Position numbers and translations under genes: made by a program
Notes under the pieces: generated by a model
What the model was told of the DNA's origin: nothing
Database searches by the model: none
What the model saw: the letters and a program-made list of their open reading frames with translations, nothing else
NCBI GenBank assembly: GCA_963965975.1
Contig: OZ014417.1
Location: 868,001 to 932,000, forward strand
DNA: 64,000 bases
Direction of reading: 5' to 3'
From: Xestospongia bergquistia
Lineage: Eukaryota > Porifera > Demospongiae > Haplosclerida > Petrosiidae
Part shown: positions 54,983 through 64,000 of the stretch, one piece after another
Layout of the letters: each line of letters begins with the position of its first letter
Numbering within the stretch: the first letter of the stretch is position 1

Positions 54983-55224
54983 GACAAGTAAAAAGCTACT
55001 TCAACTGACTACCGAAAAACTGCTTTGAAAAGTAGGTGTGTTCATTAATAAAATAATGTATGCTGTAAAGAAAACTTTCTTCACAAAGTTTACTCAGAAC
55101 ATTCAAAGATAACGTGAAGTCACTATCAAATTAACATTACTCAGTTGTATTGGTTTATCTGGTGTTCTTATTAAGATTTAGCTCAAAAGTATTAAAATTC
55201 TAACAATATGAATAAATACAGTAT

Positions 55225-55263
<39 letters not shown>

Positions 55264-55398
55264 GACTACTCAGATGATTGTTACATAAGTGTAGATAAAT
55301 TCTTAATATTTTTTTATTCTCATTAAATTGTAAAATGATAATTCAGCATAAAAGTTAAAAACTATATACTCACATCCACAGAATAATTACTGAACATA
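54983..55398. other. Gap between L1 and L2
   Basis: AT-rich spacer with an ATA/AAT microsatellite at about 55228-55262. Bases 55343-55398 repeat the downstream flank of L1 (aagttaaaaactatatactc), showing where the duplication was joined. No gene is seen. Confidence 0.5.
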
Positions 55399-58300
55399 TT
55401 AAAAAATAACAAGAATTATTGTTATTAGTAAAATAATACTGAATGTAAATGGTAACAATGTACTAGTTCCACTAGGTTGTGTAGGATCAGTAGGGGGAGA
55501 TGATGTTCCATCTCCTGATCCTGACCCAGATCCCATGATACCATTACTAGGTGATGGTGAACTAGTTGGACGAATTATACTAGTACTTGAGGTACTGTCT
55601 TGACCATTTATAACTATTGTACTACTGGAGATTGATTGACTACTGGTCATTGGTAAAACAGTGGTCATTGGTTGATTGCTGGACATTGGTTGATTACTGG
55701 TCACTGGTAAAACAGTGGTCATTGGTTGATTACTGGACATTGGTTGATTACTGGACACTGGTAAAACAGTGGTCATTGGTTGACTACTGGTCACTGGTAA
55801 AACAGTGGTCATTGGTTGACTACTGGACACTGGTTGTCTACTAGTTACTAGTAAAACAGTGGTCATTGGTTGACTACTAGTAATAGTTTGGATACTAGTT
55901 ACAAAATTCATTGTAGACATTTTAATAACTCCAAATGAACTTGATATAACATTAGACATAGATCCACTACCATATAAAGCAGCTGAAATACAAAAATACA
56001 TATTTAATTTCTTACATGTACTGTCACACACATACCTGCTTCAGGACAATTATCAAAATCATCCTATAAAGTTAATATAAAGTTGATAATTTTTATTATA
56101 ATTTTATATCAAACTCACATAACATATCTCTAAACAAGATGGACAAACAAAGGCACCAGCATATTGTATGTTATTAGTAGTTTGAGATACTTGAATCTGA
56201 AAAGAATTATATCACATGATTATCATATGTCAATCATGTGATGTACCACTTGTCCAGCATGAGAACAATCATAGGACTTGTCCAGTACATGTATTGTTAC
56301 ATTACCACTAGAACATGTGTACTATATTTGGGTCAAAAGGAAAGAAAAGAAATTATGATTATACATTGTAGGTACTATGTACACACACCTGATAGCAACC
56401 AGATTTTTGAAATGAGGTTGATGAGCTGGAACCACCACTTTGAGCCTGCCATGTTCCAGAATGTTCAACACAACGTGAGCCAGAACCATATGTCTGAGCT
56501 GAAGGATTATTTAACCCTGTAGTCATAAGGACAAGAGCTAGCAATACATTACACAACTGGTTAGACATACCTGTTACAGCATTATTGATATCATCACATT
56601 GTCCATTGCTAAAAGCCTTTAGAAGTAAGAAGATGAGGGAGAGTTAAAACTATTTGTTGGAGATATAACATTACTTTCTGATAAGGACAGTAGTCAGCAA
56701 CAAATGTAGACCCTCCTAGTTGGTTAAGAATAGCATTACTTGTGTTAAAGTTTTCACCAGAATTAAAGTACTACTTCAATAATAAAGAATACTGTTAAAT
56801 TATGATATATTGTTACCTGATATTCTCCTGGAATGGCAGAATTATGCTGAATAAGATTACAAAATGAGATTGCCTTTCTATCCAAGGTACATCCATGACG
56901 ATTATTATTACCATTCAGACGATTACAAAATGGAGTGATGGGTTGTCCCCTATATAATAACTAAATAACAATTATTTTAAATTTCTAAAATATACTGTTG
57001 TTGTCGTTCTTTGATGTATCCTCCACATGATCCAGCTGGATAACCACACCCATCACCACGTCCCCAAACCAACTGTCCAGCTTTAGTATAATCAACTTTG
57101 TACCACCTACAAAGATCCAAAATATATGACATGTTATATTATATCAGTTGATGAAGTCATCATGTCTTACCCACTGTCTTCCAGCAAAGCAAATGTAAAG
57201 TTTGAGAACACAGGGTTACTAGGAATAACACCTGTCATAGCCTCACTCTAAAATATATAATACATTCTAGTCTTCTCTATATCATAATCTCACATCCTTA
57301 CCTCTAGTATTCTCTTTTCCCAGTGAGAAATGGCAGTACCTGAACCTCCTTGATCTTCAAGTTGAACTCCTTCAAGTGTGGAACAATTGAAATGGCGCCT
57401 ACCTTCTTCCTATCAACCAAATGTTCATACAAACAACAATTAATATAATATACTATGACATTAAGTGATAAAAAGTATTTTACAACAAAAAATATTTTTA
57501 AACTTTTGTTTTATCTTACTTTAACTTTTGGAGTAACTAGAAGTGAAACTGATTTAGTAACAGGACCATTTCTTGTCTGCCAGTCAGTATAGTTCACTTG
57601 TTTGACTGTTGTCTCGCTAGTAATGTAGTTTCTGTAAATAACAAATTATCCCTATATTAATAACATAACAGACATTATATTATTCTTACCCAAATTGATC
57701 TCTTGGAGGATACCCAAATGAATCTCTAGCAGTACGAGGATTACCATTCTCATCTCTCCACCATGAGAACAATGATCTTGAGAAAGCCTGTTGCATAATT
57801 ATAAATATAAGAAATTTAGAATATGAGGTTAATAGTTGAAGGCCATGCAGTTTCTATTACTAACCATAGCATGTAAAAATTCATGTTTAGCAACAGCAAA
57901 AATAAAGTCATCATCACTATTAGTACTCAAACCCGATGAACAAAAGTTGACATAACCAGCAATAGGTCTGAATGATATAATGTAACAATACCAAATAAGG
58001 AGTGTCATTTTAATTACCTGTCATATTCATCCTCCATTTGACAAGCAGCTGCAAAGGCAATTGTACTTCCTTGGCAACCACTTGTTACAGCAGAAACATA
58101 GAGAACAAAATCTACATTACTGACACCAGCACCATCTGTTCCTGTTTCTTCACACAAATTTAAGTTTGCAATTCCATTGCATTGTCCACAACGCTATAAA
58201 GAAAACAATATATCATTTATTATGTGACAATGATATCACTGTAAAATTAATTGGTTGATTTAACCAATATTATGGTTATATAAGTTCTATGAAGCAGACA

Positions 58301-59614
58301 TATTTTGACCAAAAAAGAATAGTGTTTTGATTACTAATATATTATAGCTTATGTGGCTACCTAAATATCCAATTAACAGTACATTTGTAATTAAAACAGT
58401 GTTATGTTTATATTTTACATATGTAACCATGTAACCAGGTATTAGTTAATTCACCAATAAGTTTTACAGTGATATAATATGCATGCTATAGAGTACTTGA
58501 ATCTAATATGATCAGTATGTCCTTTTATATATACACTGTGCATACAAAGACAGTATAAAATTCCAAAGACAAAATATAACTAAACAAACAGCCAAAACCA
58601 AAGGAAAAGATCAAATAATAAATCAGCTGACTGTAGAGCATACATACATACATACCTACATAGTACATGTAATATGAAGCCATTGGTAACTGTGTATTAA
58701 TTTGGGAAGTAGCCAATTTTCAATAGCTCACAGTATCTGATACAACCTTTATATGGTAAAGCTGTGCTATGGTATCATTTCCTGTAGATTTAGTCTCATT
58801 AGATTACACACCTTAAGATGGCTCTGTGGTATGATGGCTGTACCACAAGTAGAAAAGGACAAACATTGCTGGACACAATACCGTAGTTCAGTATTTGTTA
58901 TGAAAAATTGACCACTAGTACAGCTTCTGTAATGGAATAACAACAGTCCTTGAAGATCTAATAAAAATTTACCTATCCAATAGAATTGCATTAGCTGTAG
59001 GTCGTACCATAATTGTTGACTGCAAGAAATCTGTCAAGTTAGCTATAACATTCTGTACAAATAAAAATTAAAACATTAACCACAAGGACTATATAATAGA
59101 TATTACAATATATATAACACAGTGATCTTTATTTACATAGAGAACATTGTATACTAACCTGAACACGAGATTGTAGTGTCGTATTTAATCTGTTTATTAA
59201 AAAATAGTGTTTGTAAACATGAGGTATGTACATTTTTATGCTATAAACATTTATGATCAATGCATGACATCTGTTCGTGTTACCACAATTTAAAACTTAC
59301 CCCGAGAAGAAGGTACTGTCATAATTCACTGATATACGAAAAGGCTGCGAAAATGTTCCCCTCTTTTTGATATCATGTGATGATGGCTCTAAATGAACTT
59401 TATATGCAATCTAAAATGAACAGAGGGATAATAATAGTCAGATCAAATGTGCAAGCCATAATTATTAAGACAAATTTCTGGATACACACAGACATCATCG
59501 TTATTATCAACTTACATCCTGCTCTTTTACATTGTGATTACAGTGGTATTCTTGTAAAGATGCACTGCTAAAATGTACAGCAACTAAGACGAGCAAGAAC
59601 TGAGCGACATTCAT
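55399..59614 (-). CDS. Leishmanolysin-like (M8) zinc metalloprotease, GPI-anchored, copy L2 with long stalk
   Basis: Minus-strand gene from the ATG at 59614. Signal peptide [19 protein letters not shown]. It has the same exon order as L1: [15 protein letters not shown]-like [14 protein letters not shown], a Cys-rich N-terminal region (CGQCNGI, TGCQ-like block), HEFLH at 57871-57885, SHWEKRIL, the Met-turn, and the second Cys-rich part. The stalk exon (55978-55399) is much longer than in L1. It contains repeats of [13 protein letters not shown] / [13 protein letters not shown] before the shared [10 protein letters not shown] and [19 protein letters not shown] anchor tail. The repeats are Ser/Thr-rich and likely O-glycosylated, holding the protease away from the membrane. 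Identity with L1 extends into several introns, so the duplication is recent. Confidence 0.85.
55615..55880. repeat. In-frame coding repeat in the L2 stalk exon
   Basis: About seven copies of ggtaaaacagtggtcattgg separated by ttgattactggacattgg-type units. Unit lengths are multiples of three, so the Ser/Thr stalk can lengthen without frame loss. L1 has one short equivalent ([12 protein letters not shown]). Confidence 0.75.
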
Positions 59615-61105
59615 GTTTGGCAGTACTCAACCAACTTGCTAAATTTTGCTACTAATACTAAATTGCCTCTAGTTTACGTAGGCGTGTTTATTAACATATG
59701 AATAATAAAAAATTTGTAATATTCACTATAATTGAGTATTGGTTATCCAGGCAAAAATAAAGTATGTATTGTCTTCATAAAAAATTTTTTATTTGTACTG
59801 TGAAATTAATATGTTCATAATTATTACAAATGTTTGATTAATATACGTACTATCACTTCCGCTAGTGGGAGAGACAAGCATTAGGGTACAATTTAAACGT
59901 CACACCGTATTGCCTAATAACATAAACAATTATACTCTTTCATGATTCCTTTAGTGACTTATAGCAGTTATCACAGTACAGTTTACTTGGCAATCATCAC
60001 ATGATATCATTGCATTATTCACAATACATTTATTAACACCAGACATTGTTATATAAACAGAGCACCCAATAAGGTTTAGTAAAAGAAGTAATGTATTTAG
60101 TTATTTGTAGTGCTGTCCAAATTTTGAGAGTTCACACCAACCTATAGAGCAAAGATTACACAACTAAATTACCTTTAATGAAATAAGAATATACAATACA
60201 GTACCTAGCTAGCATTGGTGCTAGATAATATTGATCACTCAACTAATACATACTGACCCCCTTTTTGTATAGATGCTGTTACCTCTCTATTTTATTTACC
60301 TATTGTACTGTGTCCTTAACATATTATATTTATTTATTTTTATTATCTTTGTTTATTACGTTATTACTAATAATAATTATTATTATTACATATATTATTA
60401 TGGAGAGTATATATAGCCTTCACTTACAGTATATGTTATCCGGCTAGTGTTCATGAAATGTTGAATAGTTTATTATTACATTACAGGAATGCTGAAATGA
60501 ACTATCATTATGTAATTCCATAACTTCAAGATATTTGTTCTGGTTATCCTCTCAATACTATGTTATTTCACATTGTATGTCATCAAGTATCTATATTATA
60601 AGGAAATAAAACAACAAATTCTTAAAATGTTTTCTTTATGTTGTGTTTATACGGTTACAGGCTATTGATTTGGTATGGTATCTTGTCTCTGAATTATTTC
60701 ATAGATATTTAGGTGGTTAGAACTTGGAATGTCAACTCCCTTTGTGTGATTGTCAACTCCTATAATACTAATTAATAATTCTAATAAAGTAATAAAAGTT
60801 GGTATTTTGGGAGTTGACATTCTGGCAAATAAGCAGTGAGATGGCCACATTCTCAAGTAGGCAAATAGATTAGGAGTGGGTGTTTAAATCTAGTGTGACA
60901 TTGTTGTCACCTTGGGATTCAGTCTTCTTTAGCAGAGAAATATTATCAAGTCTGTGTTAACTTCAGAATATCATTGCAACTAAAACATTTTTTATCTTGA
61001 TATTATTATGAAATAATTATTACTAAAAATAAATTGTGTTTTACACAATAACATAATACTAATGAAAACATTACAACAGTTAATAATTTTTGTGATTCTA
61101 TTCTA
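59615..61105. other. Intergenic region between L2 and L3, no gene seen
   Basis: AT-rich, with ATT/TTA runs near 60310-60400. The only open stretches have no recognisable protein, splice support or conservation with neighbours. No RNA gene was recognised. Confidence 0.5.
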
Positions 61106-62799
61106 TCAAACAAACATTAATATTACTAACATTGTAACTAAAATTACAAGAGAAAATGTGCTGGTATCACTTCCACTTGCAGGCGGAGGATTTACAGGAA
61201 GGCGTATATTTGTGGGGGAGGGAGTAGGAATAACAGTAGGTGCGGCCACTGGAACAAAGACTGCTGCTTCCTATATCAATGAATATAGTTATAAACAATA
61301 ACATGACAAGTCTAGAAATAATTAAAATAGCAAAATGTTTTCTTTTTAGTAGCTAATCCCAAGATTATATCTTTATTAATAACATTAATTTAGTAAACTC
61401 TAATTATTACATCATTATTAATAACATTAATTTAATAAGCTCTAATTATTACATCATTATTAATAGCATCAATTTAATAAACTCTAATTATTACTTAATA
61501 ATCTAATTTGATAACACAGCATACCTGACAGAGTCTATCAAATGAAGAAGGGCAAGCTAGTTTTCCCACATTACCTCCAGAATTCACATCAACCTAAAGT
61601 ATAAGAGAATATATAAATATCTATCCAAAATATCTTAACTTTCACTATATCGTCAGGTTGTTGACACAGATAAGGAATATCTCTGACATAGACAGTCAAT
61701 TCAGTATTTTTAGCATTGCAGGAATACTATACCAATAATATAATAGAGAATATATTAATTAGAAGAGCTAGTATTATCACAGAGGATACTCTTTATATAG
61801 GACAATTGTTCTAATTTGATACTAATATTTTAGAATCTTTCTATTGAGGATACTACTGTACTTAAATTATCAGAATATTAAAACTGTTGTATTTACTTAC
61901 AGACTATAGTATGAATATATCAGATATTTATTGTAATATATAGTCCAATGTAAATGTAAGAATGAGTGCATGGATGAATGATAACACAATATATTATACC
62001 AAATAGCATCCAGCACCAAACAAGTTAATAGTATTCCCTCTTAGTGTCCACCGATCATCATGATTGAAACACTTGGAGCCGTTACCATATGTCTCAGACA
62101 AAACATTTTGAGATGTGAAACGCATTTCTAAAAACATAATAATATATGTTGTGATTATGAGTAATACCTGGTGGCTGGTTGTTAGGATTACTACACTCAT
62201 TTCCTCTCCCATCTGTGAATGTGAAGCTCTAAGAGGAAGAAGCAATACTCATTAATACTAGATTAGATAAGCAGATACTATTCCACAGTATTGATCTAAG
62301 CATCTACAACATAGTTTTATACCTTCTGATAAGGACAGTAATCAGCTATGATCACAGTACCACCTTCATTAGGATTACTAAAGTACTAATGAATAACAAG
62401 TATTGATAAGGAGCTATAAATATCAATATTACTTACCCTATATTCATCAGGTATACCAGATTCAATAGTCATTAAAGTACACAGAGCACCAAAGTCTCTA
62501 TCAACTGTACAACCACGTCGAGTGGCATCACCAACAGCAGAAGGTTGATTACAGAAAGGAGTGATGGACAGACCTCTAGTGATGGAAAATGGATGAATGG
62601 AATGTAACTTTTCATATCAAATCTTACACATCTCTTCTCTCATTCATATATTGTAGACAGCTGCTAGTAGCAAAGGTACAACCTGCGTCTTTACCCCAAG
62701 ACAAATATTCTGCATAGGCATTATTAACTTCATACCACCTGTACATGTAAGTGAATAGATGAATTGATAGAGGGATAGATGAATGAATAATAATTATGA

Positions 62800-62834
<35 letters not shown>

Positions 62835-64000
62835 ATGAATAATAATTAATAACTTACCCACTGTCTTTTAAAAGAGCAAATGTAAAATTGGAGATAACAG
62901 GGCCATCCCCTATAATTCCTGTCATTATTTCATTCTATAATACAATCAACATCACTTGAGGGGACACATAACAATCAAATAACTTACTCCTAAAATTCTC
63001 TTCTCCCAATGAGAGAGAGCCGTGCCTGAACCACCTTGATTCTCTAACTCTACACCTTCCAATGATGAACAGTTAAAATGTCTACGTCCTTCCTTCTACA
63101 GATAATAAATTAAAGAGAATTCATTAATATATATATATATATATATTGTAAGACACTTACCACTACATTTGGAGTGACCATGATAGTAACATTATGAGTG
63201 GTAGTTCCATTAAATACTTCCCAGTCATCATATGTTACCTCTCTAATCGTAGTGGTATCATTCCATGCAAAACGAGTGCTACAAAATAAAAAAAGATATG
63301 GTCCCCATATGTTCAACTGATATCTACTTGTGTCTAGATAACAGTCAATCTAATGCTCACTTCCTATTGACCCATTCCCACATTCCACACTGTATAGCAA
63401 AGCCCATGTCTCAGTACAGTGACTGCATTCAGCCACACCCACATTCATAACATACAGGCCATTTTCTGTAATTCTAGGAGGAGATCCAAATTCATCTCTG
63501 TTAGTACGTGGATTACCATCTGAGTCTCGCCAAAATGGAAAAAGACTTGAAGAAAATGCCTATAGGTTCCAATAAGTATATGTTTGTCATTTAATCACAT
63601 GACTTACCAATGCGTGTAGGATTTCATGTTTAACAATAATAAATAAAGTGTCATCATTAGTATTTGTAAAGGCTGATGGACAGAAATTAACATATCCAGC
63701 AATCGGTCTAAATAATACAATCAACAAACAATATAAGACATTACTGTTATTAGACAACATAGTAATAACTTGTGACAACACAGAGAATGTACTAAATTTA
63801 TTTTGTGACATAAGAAGGTCACATGAGAGTCATATCACTTTGTTAAAATATTTACAAAGGATTCTTGAGTAATGATATCACATTTGTAGACCATTTTCAC
63901 TGATGTCAAAATTGTCAAAGTAATTCTAAGTATTTGTGCTCCAGTCAAACTTATCTCTGTTACTTATATAAACTTCCTCTCATAATGTAATAACTAGAGA
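61106..64000 (-). CDS. Leishmanolysin-like (M8) zinc metalloprotease, diverged copy L3 (5' end outside window)
   Basis: Minus-strand exons run from beyond 64000 to the last exon 61270-61106. Visible in order are [28 protein letters not shown] (HExxH at 63614-63628), [36 protein letters not shown] (third His), [12 protein letters not shown] (Met-turn), [14 protein letters not shown], a CTFATSSC segment, and [14 protein letters not shown]. The second Cys-rich domain follows ([31 protein letters not shown]). The last exon is a Pro-rich stalk ([13 protein letters not shown]), SGSDTSTF, then a hydrophobic tail to the stop, again a GPI signal. It shares the fold and anchor of L1 and L2 but differs over most positions, so it is an older duplicate. 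The N-terminal signal peptide and pro-region lie past the window. Confidence 0.8.
61372..61497. repeat. 42-bp minisatellite in the last L3 intron
   Basis: Three copies of a 42-bp AT-rich unit (attaataacattaatttagt, aaactctaattattacatcatt) are repeated head to tail. They sit between the penultimate exon (from 61525 up) and the stalk exon of L3. Confidence 0.8.
62801..62832. repeat. AAT trinucleotide microsatellite
   Basis: A run of aataataataat of about 30 bases lies inside an L3 intron. A TA run at about 63128-63147 is another simple repeat nearby. Confidence 0.8.

Noticed and set aside
55617..55844. Plus-strand open frame with repeated [10 protein letters not shown]
   Set aside because: It is antisense to the Ser/Thr stalk repeats of L2 and has no other support.
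61062..61301. A plus-strand small protein with an N-terminal hydrophobic segment
   Set aside because: It is the reverse strand of the L3 stalk and GPI-tail exon, whose splice acceptor, frame and stop all fit.

Overview
This window looks like nuclear DNA of a demosponge; Amphimedon queenslandica is my best guess. The reasons are AT-rich sequence, many introns of only about 45-60 bp with GT-AG borders, tightly packed head-to-head genes, and animal families (PRDM9, NUP88, BSDC1, LUC7L3, TUT1). The species is inferred, not proven.

Left half (1-33,000): a tandem array of PRDM9-like genes. One partial copy (U1, 1-1615) and six further copies start at 4302 (U2), 9969 (U3), 15117 (U4), 19811 (U5), 25218 (U6) and 30169 (U7). 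Orphan first exons and exon fragments lie between them. Each copy has seven or eight exons. In order they encode a short KRAB-like helix pair, a basic and acidic linker ending near DEWTP, an SSXRD-like segment running into a C-x2-C...C-x2-H knuckle, a PR/SET domain, two spaced C2H2 fingers, and an uninterrupted array of about 9-13 C2H2 fingers on an 84-bp repeat. This is the domain order of vertebrate PRDM9, the meiotic H3K4/K36 methyltransferase that places recombination hotspots. Fingers differ mainly at DNA-contact positions, and the arrays show recent block duplication. U2, U3, U4, U6 and U7 assemble into full-length frames (724, 746, 729, 721 and 823 aa). U5 has a frameshift inside the array. 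U1 is cut by the window edge.

Between copies lie repeated debris. This includes the C-terminus of an NSRP1-like gene, pieces of exons 1 and 2 of the gene now intact at 33,046, minus-strand Ulp1-type protease fragments, two MITE-like families and a small hAT-type insertion with target duplications. The debris suggests that the duplicating unit was NSRP1 tail, then PRDM9-like gene, then the head of the downstream gene. U7 is the only copy still joined to an intact downstream gene.

Middle (33,000-49,720): single-copy genes. They are a beta-sandwich/TPR protein (+), a USPL1-like zinc protein (-), NUP88 (+), BSDC1 (-), an MFSD8-like transporter (+), LUC7L3 (-) and TUT1/Star-PAP (+). Three head-to-head pairs have start codons only about 70-100 bp apart.

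Right end (49,720-64,000): a probable DNA transposon, then three minus-strand leishmanolysin-like (M8) metalloproteases with signal peptides and probable GPI-anchored Ser/Thr- or Pro-rich stalks. Two are close duplicates. The third is diverged and runs off the window end.
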